Shown: piece after piece, positions 45,584 to 54,233 of the stretch
Position numbering within the stretch: position 1 is the stretch's first letter
Layout: each line of letters begins with the position of its first letter
NCBI GenBank assembly: GCA_946407735.1
Contig: CAMJPL010000002.1
Span: 1-64,000 of the forward strand
Reading direction: 5' to 3'
DNA: 64,000 nt
DNA from: an uncultured Clostridia bacterium
GTDB taxonomy: Bacteria; Bacillota; Clostridia; Oscillospirales; CAG-272
The notes under the pieces: generated by a model
The model's database searches: none
The model's input: the letters and a program-made list of their open reading frames with translations, nothing else
What the model was told of the DNA's origin: nothing
Translations under genes and position numbers: made by a program

Positions 45584-46486
45584 ATGCTCCGTCAGATGCT
45601 TTTCCTCTACTTTTTCATACTCATAGGTCTTTTTCTCGGCAAATCGGGCAAGATCAATCCGGATCATACGGGCGTCATCTCCACTCTGCTGGTATATGTC
45701 TGCTCACCGTTTGTGAACCTGCGGACATTCGCCGGGAATTTCACGCTGTCGTATATAAGCAAAGGGTATAAATTCCTGATAGCGTCGGTGATTATAATCG
45801 CGGCGACGCATATACTCGGCGGACTGCTTTCAAAAAAGCTGACGGATGACGAATATGAGCGGAAGGTATGGCAGTATTCCCTTGTGGTGCCGAATTTCGG
45901 GTTTATGGGCATCCCGGTCGTCAGCGGCGCTCTCGGCGAGGAAGCGCTGATGGATTTCATGTTTTTCAGCCTTCCATTCAACATTTATATCTACGCCTAT
46001 TCCCTCCCCGTCCTCACACGCAGCAAGCCTTCCCTGCGCAGCTTCATAAACCCGCCGATGCTGGCGATCATAGCCGGTATGATACTGGGGCTTTCCGGCG
46101 TCGGTCTGCCTGATGTCGTGACCGATCTTATAAGCCCGGCAGCCGACGCTATGGGGTGCATCGCCATGATCCTGCTCGGAGCAGTGATATCGCAGTTCGA
46201 TATGAAGGCCATGCTCGTCAACAGGAACCTGTATATCATCACCTTCCTGCAGCTGATAGGGCTTCCCCTCATAATCGGTGTCCCGGCCATGCTCATCCTG
46301 CCGCCCGAGATGGGGCTGATCATAATGATCTTCGTTTCGCTCGCCTGCGGCCTGAACACGGTAGTCTTCCCGAAGCTCGTAAACGAGAACTGTCTCCACG
46401 GAGCCGGCATAGCGATAGTCTCGAGCACGGCCGCCAGCGTCACGGTGCCCGCTATAGTCGCCATCGCCTCAGCCGTATTCATGTAA
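45584..46486 (+). CDS. Auxin-efflux-carrier (AEC) family transporter
   Basis: A 300-residue membrane protein with about ten segments in two halves of five. NFGFMGIPVVSGALGEEA near residue 105 is the conserved Asn/Pro crossover motif, mirrored by CGLNTVVFPKLVNE in the second half. Bacterial members often export malate, malonate or other organic acids. The ribosome site is weak. A perfect promoter lies upstream with a leader of almost 90 bases. Confidence 0.9.
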   Translation: MLRQMLFLYFFILIGLFLGKSGKINPDHTGVISTLLVYVCSPFVNLRTFAGNFTLSYISKGYKFLIASVIIIAATHILGGLLSKKLTDDEYERKVWQYSLVVPNFGFMGIPVVSGALGEEALMDFMFFSLPFNIYIYAYSLPVLTRSKPSLRSFINPPMLAIIAGMILGLSGVGLPDVVTDLISPAADAMGCIAMILLGAVISQFDMKAMLVNRNLYIITFLQLIGLPLIIGVPAMLILPPEMGLIIMIFVSLACGLNTVVFPKLVNENCLHGAGIAIVSSTAASVTVPAIVAIASAVFM

Positions 46487-46569
46487 ACGGATGATCTCAC
46501 GGCGTCAGACAGAAATCCCGCTCACGCAGGCAGCTGATAAAAAATGAATCGGAAATATAAAACTGAAAA

Positions 46570-47472
46570 ATGAAAATAGTCATAATAATCCTTATAATCC
46601 TGGCCGTCCTCGTTATTTCGGCGTTCGTCATCGGCATCTCCTTCGCGCCGAACGTTCTCGGTATAAAGCCGCAGACGCTTGACGGGGCAAGAAAATGGCA
46701 GGAAGAACACTATGACATATCATGGTATGACGATATCGTAAAGGAAGATTTTACCGCAGAAAGCTTTGACGGATATATCCTTCACGCTCAGACGCTTTTC
46801 GCGTCTCAGGATTCCGACAGATACATCATCATCTCACACGGCTATACCGACAACCGCTTCGGCGCGCTGAAATACGCCGGGATGTATCTCGATCTCGGGT
46901 ACAACGCCGTCATCTACGATCTGCGCGGTCACGGAGAGAACAAGCCTGATTTCTGCACATACTCGATAAGAGAGAGCCTTGATCTGAACGCGCTGATATC
47001 CTGCGTAAGAGAAAAGTATCCCTCGCTTTCATCTCTCGCCCTTCACGGCGAGTCGCTCGGCGCGGCGTCGACGGCAGCGGTCCTAAAATACAGGCCTGAC
47101 GTCGATTTCGCCGTCGCAGACTGCGGATTCAGCGATATTACAAATGTTCTCAAAAACGCGCTCAAAACGGCGAATATGCCGACGTTCATAGTGGATTTTC
47201 TGTCGCTGTGCACCAAGATCAGATACGGCTACGCGTTGAGCGATATGAGACCGATAGACGCACTCGAAGAAAACGAGATACCCATCCTTTTCATCCACGG
47301 AGCCGATGATGCGTTCATAACGCCGGACAACAGCAGACGCATGAGCGAAGCGACAAAAGGATATTCGGAATTTCATACGATCCCCGGCGCCGGTCACGCC
47401 GAGTCGATACTGAAGGACAGGGAGAGATACGCCGAGATCGTGAAGGCGTTCATCGGGAAGATATCTGAGTGA
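46570..47472 (+). CDS. Alpha/beta hydrolase anchored by an N-terminal helix
   Basis: A 300-residue protein. A membrane helix (about 2-26) is followed by a serine hydrolase domain: ISHGYTDNRFG (oxyanion region), LHGESLGA (Ser nucleophile near residue 161), HGADDAFITP (acid) and GAGHAES (base). It resembles the bacterial YqkD/Bem46-like peptidase or esterase group. The active site should face outward. It lies 83 bp after the AEC gene on the same strand, with no terminator seen between, so it may be cotranscribed. The start has no good ribosome site. Confidence 0.87.
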   Translation: MKIVIIILIILAVLVISAFVIGISFAPNVLGIKPQTLDGARKWQEEHYDISWYDDIVKEDFTAESFDGYILHAQTLFASQDSDRYIIISHGYTDNRFGALKYAGMYLDLGYNAVIYDLRGHGENKPDFCTYSIRESLDLNALISCVREKYPSLSSLALHGESLGAASTAAVLKYRPDVDFAVADCGFSDITNVLKNALKTANMPTFIVDFLSLCTKIRYGYALSDMRPIDALEENEIPILFIHGADDAFITPDNSRRMSEATKGYSEFHTIPGAGHAESILKDRERYAEIVKAFIGKISE

Positions 47473-47514
47473 TGTGAACATGTGAATCCTGATCAGTTTG
47501 TTTTCAAAATATCA

Positions 47515-47543
47515 TTGATATGGGGCAAAGAGTGTGATATAAT
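47515..47543 (+). promoter_or_regulatory. Promoter of the NahK fusion operon
   Basis: TTGATA (47515-47520), a 17-bp spacer ending in TGA, and TATAAT (47538-47543). A leader of about 120 bases follows. Confidence 0.8.
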
Positions 47544-47668
47544 ATTTGAAATATATTTTTCGCGCCGTGAAGATCCCGACATATACTCAGATATGCGTAT
47601 CACGCTTATGGCTGTCCTGTATCGACGGATCCGCAGCGGTGTCATGATGATTTCCGACAGGTCCCGAT

Positions 47669-49369
47669 ATGGCTGATAATATACCCGGAAAAACAAGAAA
47701 GACAAACCGGCGTCTCCTTATCTTTTACGACGCGCTGGGGATCATTGCCGTCTGGGCTCTTATCCTGGCACTGCATCCCTCAAGTCCCAGACCGTTCAGC
47801 GGCAATGTACTGATATATAATCTGATCGCCGCGCTCGTCTGCTTCACGGGCTTCCGCCTGATATTCGGCGTCTACCGCATGATATGGCGCACCGGCAATG
47901 TCGGCGCCTTCGCGAGGGAGACCGCCGCGCTTATTCTCGGAGTCCTTTCATACCTCGCGCTGTCAAGGATTGTCTCCGGTCTTCCGTTCACTACGGCGCT
48001 GGCGTTCTCCGTGACATGTGCGGCAATCGGCATATTCGGCAGGATAGCGTATTATTACGTCTACCGTCTGGCGAAGAAGGACAATCCGTTTTCAAGGGCG
48101 CTGAAAAAGCTAATCACGGCGCTTACTCTTGTCGACTTCGACTCGGAGGCCGACGGAGGCGTGATGCGGGTTGTGCTCGAACCCGCCGAGGCGTCTCACA
48201 GCCCGATAAACGAGATCCAGGCTGTCGCCGAGAAATTCGCCATACGCGGCGAGATCACGTCGGTGACACAGATCAACAAGGGTTATATCAACCGTACTTA
48301 TAAGATCGAAACGCTTTCCGAGACCGGTCACGTCCATAAATATCTCCTGCAGCGGATCAACACGAACGTTTTCCCGGATGTCGACGCTCTGATGAGCAAT
48401 TTCAAGCTCACGACAGATCACCTTCTCGGCAGGCTGAAGCTGCCGGGGAGCGGAAAGAAGGGATCGGTCCAGACGAGCAGGCCGACAAAGGACGGCAGGG
48501 CCTATCTTTCCGATCAGTCGGGATGCTGGAGAACGCTCGTGTATTTCGACGGAGTTTACTCACTTGATATCCCTGACAGTCCTGAAACATTCTATTACGC
48601 CGGAAAGGCGTTCGGAAGCTTCATACGCGAGATGTCGGACGTCGATGTATCCGACGTGGCGGTAGTCATCCCGAACTTCCACAATACGGCGAGCCGCTAC
48701 CGTGACCTTGAAAAGGTGATAGAGAAAGATCCGAAGGGCCGGCTCGCGGCAGTCATGCCGGAGGTGGAATTCATCCGCGCAAGATCCGGCAGCTTCGGTG
48801 TTATAACCGAAGCCCTTGAGTCGGGGAGGATCCCGACCAGAGTATGCCACAACGACTGCAACCTGAATAACATCCTGTTCGACAAGGAGACTCACCTGCC
48901 GGTCGCCATCATCGACCTTGACACCGTCATGCCGTCCTCGCCGCTTTACGATTACGGCGACAGCATGAGGATCGGCACCAACACCGCGACAGACGACGAA
49001 AAGGATCTCTCAAAGGTCTCCTGCGACCTCAATCTTTACGCGAAGTACGCGAGAGGCTATCTTGAAGAATGCGGACATATGCTGACAAAGGAGGAGCTAG
49101 AGCTTCTTCCGCTCGCCTCTCTCATAATAACGAGCGAGGACGGCATACGCTTTTTGATGGATCACATCGACGGCGACACCTATTACAACATCTACTATCC
49201 CGGACAGAATCTCGACAGGTCGAGAACGCAGCTCGCTCTGCTCGCCGATATGGAAAGAAAGCTGCCGGATATAATCGCGATTCTGCGGGATATCTACACC
49301 GGGCTCGGTCTTGACGCCGAGCTTGACGAGGATAAGATTACTTCAATGTGGAGGATCAGTAAATCATGA
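47669..49369 (+). CDS. nahK: Membrane-anchored N-acetylhexosamine 1-kinase fusion
   Basis: A 566-residue fusion. The first 135 residues contain four membrane helices (about 16-36, 46-66, 81-101, 107-130) with FGVYRMIWRTGNV between helices 2 and 3. That pattern matches the N-terminal anchor of CapD/WbpM-type sugar dehydratases. From about residue 175 it is a phosphotransferase of the NahK type: VCHNDCNLNNILFD (catalytic Asp396), IIDLDTVMP and DEKDLSKV match bifidobacterial NahK. NahK phosphorylates GlcNAc or GalNAc at C1. It overlaps the GlmU-like gene by ATGA. This domain pairing is unfamiliar to me. Confidence 0.88.
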   Translation: MADNIPGKTRKTNRRLLIFYDALGIIAVWALILALHPSSPRPFSGNVLIYNLIAALVCFTGFRLIFGVYRMIWRTGNVGAFARETAALILGVLSYLALSRIVSGLPFTTALAFSVTCAAIGIFGRIAYYYVYRLAKKDNPFSRALKKLITALTLVDFDSEADGGVMRVVLEPAEASHSPINEIQAVAEKFAIRGEITSVTQINKGYINRTYKIETLSETGHVHKYLLQRINTNVFPDVDALMSNFKLTTDHLLGRLKLPGSGKKGSVQTSRPTKDGRAYLSDQSGCWRTLVYFDGVYSLDIPDSPETFYYAGKAFGSFIREMSDVDVSDVAVVIPNFHNTASRYRDLEKVIEKDPKGRLAAVMPEVEFIRARSGSFGVITEALESGRIPTRVCHNDCNLNNILFDKETHLPVAIIDLDTVMPSSPLYDYGDSMRIGTNTATDDEKDLSKVSCDLNLYAKYARGYLEECGHMLTKEELELLPLASLIITSEDGIRFLMDHIDGDTYYNIYYPGQNLDRSRTQLALLADMERKLPDIIAILRDIYTGLGLDAELDEDKITSMWRISKS

Positions 49370-50106
49370 GAGCGATAGTCCCCGCCGCGGGAAAAGGAAA
49401 ACGGCTTCATTCCGAGGAACACGATCTGCCGAAGGTCCTGCATAAGGCATGCGGCAGGCCTCTGCTCGAAACAGTGCTCGGACAGCTCGATTTCATCGAC
49501 AAAAGCGACATATACATCGTCGTCGGCTACCAGAAGGAAAAGGTCATCGACTATTTCGGCGATGAATACCGCTACGCGGTGCAGGAGCAGCAGCTCGGCA
49601 CAGGGCATGCCGTCATGATGTGCGAGCCGTTTTTCCGTGACTATCACGGCACCGTCCTTGTCACCTTCGGGGACATGCCTCTCTTCCGCCGGGAGATCAT
49701 GAGAGACATGTGCAGATATCACGAGGAGAAAAAGGCCGCATGCACCCTTCTGACCGCTGAGAACCCCGAGCTCAGGATGTGGGCAAGGATCGTGAGGGAC
49801 GACGCCGGGCGATTCTCAAGGATCGTCGAGGGAAAGGACTGTACGCCGCAGCAGGCGGAGATAAAGGAGCTGTTCTCCGGTGTCCTTGTCTTTGACAGCG
49901 ACGCGCTGTTCGAGACACTTCCGCTGATAGGCAAAAACAACGTCCAGGGAGAGTATTATCTGACCGAAGTCCCCCAGCTGATGGCACAGCGCGGGATGAC
50001 CGTCGAGACCTATATGACAGACGACGGCGACGATCTCCGCGGCGTCAACACTCAGGAGGATCTTGCCGTATGCGAGGCGGTCATGAGAAAACGCGGCATG
50101 GCGTGA
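49366..50106 (+). CDS. GlmU-like sugar-1-phosphate uridylyltransferase
   Basis: A 246-residue nucleotidyltransferase. AIVPAAGKGKRLHSE binds the nucleotide; QEQQLGTGHAV, FGDMPLFR, QGEYYLTEV and RGVNT match the pyrophosphorylase half of GlmU. The left-handed helix acetyltransferase half is absent, so it does only the UTP + HexNAc-1-P to UDP-HexNAc step. It overlaps the NahK fusion by four bases, so the two enzymes should convert free GlcNAc/GalNAc to UDP-sugar. Salvage for cell-envelope glycan synthesis is the likely purpose. Confidence 0.9.
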   Translation: MRAIVPAAGKGKRLHSEEHDLPKVLHKACGRPLLETVLGQLDFIDKSDIYIVVGYQKEKVIDYFGDEYRYAVQEQQLGTGHAVMMCEPFFRDYHGTVLVTFGDMPLFRREIMRDMCRYHEEKKAACTLLTAENPELRMWARIVRDDAGRFSRIVEGKDCTPQQAEIKELFSGVLVFDSDALFETLPLIGKNNVQGEYYLTEVPQLMAQRGMTVETYMTDDGDDLRGVNTQEDLAVCEAVMRKRGMA

Positions 50107-50138
50107 GATATCCCCGTCGGCGATGCTTCCCTTCAAAT

Positions 50139-50160
50139 CCGCGGCTTATATCCGCCGCGG
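50139..50160 (+). terminator. Weak hairpin after the uridylyltransferase gene
   Basis: CCGCGGC (50139-50145) pairs with GCCGCGG (50154-50160). There is no T run, so termination would be poor. Confidence 0.3.
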
Positions 50161-50190
50161 CGTCACTGAACTGAAAACACAACGGTATAA

Positions 50191-51552
50191 ATGATCATGA
50201 AAAACACGCTTCTCGCCGGATTTGCCCGGCTCGATATCACTCCGCCTCTCGGGATCGGGATAGCCGGTTACTATGTGGAAAGAAAGGCGGAGGGGATCCT
50301 CGATCCGCTCGAATGCTCCGCCCTTGCCGTCTCCGACGGAGATAATACCCGCGTCATAATCTCGATCGACACCTGCGGCGGAGCCGGTACTAAATATTAC
50401 ACCTCCGCGAGAGAGGCGGCGGCAAAGTCGACCGGCATCTCCTCCGACGGCGTCTTCATTTCTTCCACTCATACCCATACAGGCCCCTACTGGGGGGAGC
50501 GCGACAGCGAGATCGAGAAGAGATACACCGAATTTCTGATCGGCAGGATGGCCGACGCGGCTTGTCTCGCGGTAAAGGACATGAAGCCGGCGAAGCTCGG
50601 CATCGGCGCCGGGACGGCTCACAATATCGCCTTCATCCGCAGATATGTGATGAAGGACGGCAGGATCCGCACGAATCCCGGCGTGAACAATCCGGATATC
50701 GTCCGTCCCGTCGGGGATGTCGACGAGAGCGTCGGCGTGATGAGATTCACTCGGGATGACGGTCCGGAGATCGTTCTGCTGAACTTCGGATGTCATCCGG
50801 ACGTGGTGGGCGGAAATCTGATATCCGCCGACTGGCCGGGCTTCGCGAGAAGAACGGTCGAGAGGTCGCTTGACAATGTGCGCTGCATCTTCCTCAACGG
50901 CGCCGAGGGCGACGTGAACCACGTCAACGTGCACCCGAAGGGCGGCGATCTGAACGGCATGTTCATGGATTTCGACGATGTGTCGAGAGGATATCCTCAT
51001 TCCCGCCACATGGGTAACGTGGTCGCGGCGGCGGCGCTGCAGGCGTACGAGAAGGTCGAGTGGCGTGACGTTTCAAGGGTGGGAGGAAAAATAATGACTC
51101 TTACCCTCCCGTCAAATTTGCCGACGAAGGAACAGCTCGTCTCGGCGCGAGAGATCGCGTCGCTTCACAGAGCCGGAAGGGACAAAGATATCCCGTTCGA
51201 AGCCATGGAGCTCACCACCGTCGTCGCCGAGGCGGAAAGGATGCTTCGTCTTGAGAACGGCCCGGAATCGTTCGCTATGCCGCTCTCGTCGCTGTTCATC
51301 GGCGATACGGCGTTCATCGGCATCCCCGGCGAACCGTTCGGCGGCATCGGAAAGGCTCTCAAGCAGGCTGACGGATGGGCTATGGTCCTGCCCTGCTGCA
51401 TAACGAACGGCTACGAGGGATATTTCCCGATGAAGGATTCCTACGACGAGGGCGGATATGAGGCGAGAAGCTCGATATATGCAGCCGGAGCCGCCGAGAG
51501 GATAATCGAGGAAGGCCTTAAGCTGCTGTCGGAGATACGAAAAGACATCTGA
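50191..51552 (+). CDS. Neutral/alkaline ceramidase-like (N-terminal domain) protein
   Basis: A 453-residue protein. ARLDITPPLGIGIAGYY opens the neutral ceramidase domain. ISSTHTHTGPYWG holds zinc ligands, FGCHPDVVGG supplies another His, and LNGAEGDVNH follows. Only the catalytic domain is present, without the C-terminal immunoglobulin-like domain of secreted ceramidases, and there is no signal peptide. Many such bacterial proteins occur in sugar-utilisation clusters with unknown amide substrates, so ceramide is not assured. Either ATG 50191 or 50197 could be the start; neither has a clear ribosome site. Confidence 0.85.
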   Translation: MIMKNTLLAGFARLDITPPLGIGIAGYYVERKAEGILDPLECSALAVSDGDNTRVIISIDTCGGAGTKYYTSAREAAAKSTGISSDGVFISSTHTHTGPYWGERDSEIEKRYTEFLIGRMADAACLAVKDMKPAKLGIGAGTAHNIAFIRRYVMKDGRIRTNPGVNNPDIVRPVGDVDESVGVMRFTRDDGPEIVLLNFGCHPDVVGGNLISADWPGFARRTVERSLDNVRCIFLNGAEGDVNHVNVHPKGGDLNGMFMDFDDVSRGYPHSRHMGNVVAAAALQAYEKVEWRDVSRVGGKIMTLTLPSNLPTKEQLVSAREIASLHRAGRDKDIPFEAMELTTVVAEAERMLRLENGPESFAMPLSSLFIGDTAFIGIPGEPFGGIGKALKQADGWAMVLPCCITNGYEGYFPMKDSYDEGGYEARSSIYAAGAAERIIEEGLKLLSEIRKDI

Positions 51553-51583
51553 CGAAGATCCGACTCAAAAACTATCACTGAAT

Positions 51584-51619
51584 TCCCGAAGCAGGTCTGT
51601 GATTTCGCCTGCTCCGGGA
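51584..51619 (+). terminator. Terminator of the ceramidase-like gene
   Basis: TCCCGAAGCAGG (51584-51595) pairs with 51608-51619 with one mismatch, followed by TATTTTTAT. Confidence 0.8.
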
Positions 51620-51676
51620 TATTTTTATCCTTATATCGGCGCCGCGTAATTATTTCAAATTTATATCCGAATATTA

Positions 51677-51705
51677 TTGACTTCATATCGGATTTGTGAT
51701 ATAAT
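51677..51705 (+). promoter_or_regulatory. Promoter of the creatinase-like/ASRT/creatininase operon
   Basis: TTGACT (51677-51682), a 17-bp spacer ending in TGA, and TATAAT (51700-51705) lie 80 bp before the ATG. Confidence 0.87.
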
Positions 51706-51785
51706 CAAATCTGTCATAGAGACAATCCCGTAAGCAGGCGTCATATCTCAAAACGCCGGGGCGACAAAAGAAAAGGAGAATACTC

Positions 51786-52958
51786 ATGTCAAGAATCTGC
51801 ATCCCCGATTACGAGTACAAGGAAAGAATCGCGAAAGCCGCGAAGATGGTGCGCGACAGAGGGCTTGATGTGATGCTGGTCGTCAGCACAGAGTCTGATT
51901 ACGCCAACGCCCGCTATTTCAGCGGCTTCTGGCCGCTGTTCGAGCGCGCCGGTGTCGCGGTCTCCGCCTCGGGAGACGCGTGTCTGCTCGTCGGTCCCGA
52001 GTCCCCGATCTTCGCCAAGGACTTCGGCAAGATCGACAAGGTATTCGTTTTGAAAGAATTCCGCGAAAGCGCCGATCCGTCCTATCCGGAGCTCATCCCG
52101 GATTCCTTCAAGGAGGCGTTCGCCGCTATCGGCGTAAAGGGCGAAAACATCAAAATCGGACTCGGAAGCTATGTCGAATGCACGCTGCCGATCCTCGACG
52201 GGCTGAAAGACAACTTCCCGAAGGCCGAGATATCCTACTGCAACGACATAATGGTCGAGCTGCGCAAGATCAAGAGCGAAAATGAGATCGCCTGCATACG
52301 CGAGGGCTTCCGCATAGTCGACATCGCGACGGACGAGGTCATCCGCGCCCTTAAGCCCGGCGTCACCGAGCTCCAGATGGTCGGCGTGGCCGAGCGCGTG
52401 ATATACGAAAACGGCGCCGAATACGAAGGCCTGCCGATGTACGTTTTCAGCGAAAAGTCGACGCGCCATGCGATCAGCCGCTCAAGCTACCGCGTCATCG
52501 AGAAGGGCGACATAGTCCAGCTCAATCTCTCAGCCAAGATCGACGGTTATTCTCCGTCCACCGGTCTGCCGGTCGTTATGGGCAAGATCACGCCCGACCG
52601 CAGACGCTACATCGATTTCTGCCTTGAGATGCACAACTGGACGGTCAAAAACCTAAAGGCCGGGATCCCGGCCGGAAAGATCCCGCAGGAATTCTATCAG
52701 AAATTCATCGACGCCGGATATAAGGACAACTTCGTCTACGGCCCCTGCCACGGAACCGGCATGATCGAGGTGGAGGCTCCGTGGATGGAGACGACATCGG
52801 ACTGGATACTCGAAGAGAACATGACCTTCCAGGTCGACACCTTCATCTCCGGCCCGACCTTCGGCACCCGCTGGGAAAAGGGCGTCGTCATCAAAAAGGA
52901 CGGCTGCGAAACGATGACAAACTATCTTGAGAAGGGACTGATCGAGCTTGACTTCTGA
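51786..52958 (+). CDS. M24-family creatinase/aminopeptidase-fold protein lacking metal ligands
   Basis: A 390-residue pita-bread protein of family M24. An N-terminal creatinase domain (about 10-140) precedes the catalytic fold. The first metal Asp of aminopeptidases is Asn in GDIVQLNLSA, and the second is missing in GYSPSTGLPV. Creatinase itself has Asn at the first position and works without metal. His228 (RHAISRS) and Glu364 (RWEKGVV) fall where creatinase has its catalytic His232 and Glu358, judging from memory of that sequence. So a C-N hydrolase is more likely than a peptidase. AAAAGGAG precedes the ATG. Confidence 0.85.
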   Translation: MSRICIPDYEYKERIAKAAKMVRDRGLDVMLVVSTESDYANARYFSGFWPLFERAGVAVSASGDACLLVGPESPIFAKDFGKIDKVFVLKEFRESADPSYPELIPDSFKEAFAAIGVKGENIKIGLGSYVECTLPILDGLKDNFPKAEISYCNDIMVELRKIKSENEIACIREGFRIVDIATDEVIRALKPGVTELQMVGVAERVIYENGAEYEGLPMYVFSEKSTRHAISRSSYRVIEKGDIVQLNLSAKIDGYSPSTGLPVVMGKITPDRRRYIDFCLEMHNWTVKNLKAGIPAGKIPQEFYQKFIDAGYKDNFVYGPCHGTGMIEVEAPWMETTSDWILEENMTFQVDTFISGPTFGTRWEKGVVIKKDGCETMTNYLEKGLIELDF

Positions 52959-52962
52959 GAGC

Positions 52963-53322
52963 ATGGGAAAAACCAGATGGCTGATCCCCGACTGCGAGCT
53001 CCCTCCCGAGGGAGACGGGGTCCTCAAGGGGCATGAATCGGTCATCATCGTGAACGACAGCGGCGAGGACGCCGAGATCGAAGTAAAGCTGTACTTTACC
53101 GACGAGGAAAGCGTTTCCGGGATCTTCTGGCACGTCGGCGCCGACCGCGTGAAATGCTTCAGGATGAACAATCCCGACGACATGGGCGGCTTCATCGTCC
53201 CGAAGGAGACCCAGTACGCGATGAAGCTGGTATCGTCCTGCCCTATCGTCGTGCAGTACGGAAGACTGGACAACCGTCAGACGAATCTCGCCTATTATAC
53301 CACTCTCGGCTACGCCGAGTAA
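52963..53322 (+). CDS. Sensory-rhodopsin-transducer (ASRT) domain protein
   Basis: A 119-residue single-domain beta protein. GKTRWLIPDCELPP opens it and CPIVVQYGRLDNRQTN near the C-terminus matches VPIVVQHTRLDSRQ of the Anabaena sensory rhodopsin transducer. No rhodopsin gene is visible. The family has been proposed to bind small molecules such as sugars. It begins 5 bp after the creatinase-like stop (ATG 52963) and ends 10 bp before the creatininase gene. It is likely a substrate-binding or assembly partner of those enzymes (inference). Confidence 0.87.
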   Translation: MGKTRWLIPDCELPPEGDGVLKGHESVIIVNDSGEDAEIEVKLYFTDEESVSGIFWHVGADRVKCFRMNNPDDMGGFIVPKETQYAMKLVSSCPIVVQYGRLDNRQTNLAYYTTLGYAE

Positions 53323-53332
53323 GGAGAATCGT

Positions 53333-54067
53333 ATGAGACTGGATTTTTGTTTTCCCCGTGAGCTGGAAGAAGCCAAAAAGAAACGGACTCCGGTGGTGAT
53401 CCCCGGCGGCACCGTCGAATATCACGGGCCGGCCTGCGGTTACGGCTGCGACACGCTGATAGTTGAGGGACTGCTGAATGAGCTCGCCAAAAAGCGAGAG
53501 CTAATCATCGCCCCGTCGATCAGCTACAGTCCTTCTAGCTGGGCGGTCGGGGGCGACACCTCGGGAACCGTGCATGTGGATGAGGTCATCTTCGAGGAAT
53601 ACCTCTACAACATATTCTGGAGCATGCTCTCGGCGGGGCTGAGGAACATCTATGTCGTGATCCATCATCAGTTCGAGGAAGGCAGCTTCATGCCGATGAC
53701 CCTCTCATACATGAAGGCCGGAAAGCGCGCGACGATGCGGTATCTCGAAAAGACTCTCGGTCAGGGCTGGTGGGGCAGCGAAAGCTACGCCGATTATTAC
53801 GACAATCTCGGCGGCGCCGATGATCCCTTCTCATGGATCAAGGTCATCCCGGCGATGTCTCCCAGAGCCCAGAAGGAGACCGGCTACGATCACGCCGGCA
53901 AGTACGAGACCTCGCTTCTGATGGCGCTCTACCCCGACGCGGTACATCTCGACAGGCTCGGCGACATCAAGCACTGGTTCACCAAAAACGCGGTCGAGGC
54001 AAGTCCCGAGCTCGGCCGCAGGATGATGGAGATCAGTCTCGCCGATCTCGATGAAGCGATAAAGTAA
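53333..54067 (+). CDS. Creatininase-family amidohydrolase
   Basis: A 244-residue enzyme of the creatininase fold. PGGTVEYHGPACGYGCDT supplies Glu, His and Asp metal ligands; IHHQFEEGSF replaces the usual NGHGGN but keeps a His; AGKYETSLLMALYPD supplies the distal Glu. Creatininase opens the cyclic amide of creatinine; relatives act on cyclic imides or formamide groups in riboflavin and sugar pathways. AAGGAGAATCGT precedes the ATG. It completes a tight three-gene operon with the creatinase-like and ASRT genes. Confidence 0.9.
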   Translation: MRLDFCFPRELEEAKKKRTPVVIPGGTVEYHGPACGYGCDTLIVEGLLNELAKKRELIIAPSISYSPSSWAVGGDTSGTVHVDEVIFEEYLYNIFWSMLSAGLRNIYVVIHHQFEEGSFMPMTLSYMKAGKRATMRYLEKTLGQGWWGSESYADYYDNLGGADDPFSWIKVIPAMSPRAQKETGYDHAGKYETSLLMALYPDAVHLDRLGDIKHWFTKNAVEASPELGRRMMEISLADLDEAIK

Positions 54068-54093
54068 AACAAAACACAATGTTCAGCATATGA

Positions 54094-54188
54094 AAAATGA
54101 AGACGGCATCCCCGCGACCGGCATGGGTGATATTTCTCCCCTATGCGCCCGGCGGCGATGTCTGTCTTCATTTTCTTTGGATATGCTC
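54094..54188 (+). terminator. Long structured hairpin ending the creatininase operon
   Basis: AAAATGAAGAC (54094-54104) pairs with GTCTTCATTTT (54174-54184). Further pairing of GGCATCCCCGC with GCGGCGATGTC-like sequence lies inside it. It is followed by CTTT. The hairpin spans about 91 bases, far longer than a simple terminator. Confidence 0.6.
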
Positions 54189-54233
54189 TTCTCAGACCGA
54201 CCCGTTATATGATCCGAGAAAGGAAACGCACGG

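Noticed and set aside
51786-52958. Ordinary Xaa-Pro aminopeptidase
   Set aside because: The two Asp metal ligands are replaced (Asn in QLNLSA, and no Asp in SPSTGLP).
52963-53322. Light-sensing pathway component
   Set aside because: No rhodopsin gene accompanies the ASRT protein, and its operon is metabolic.
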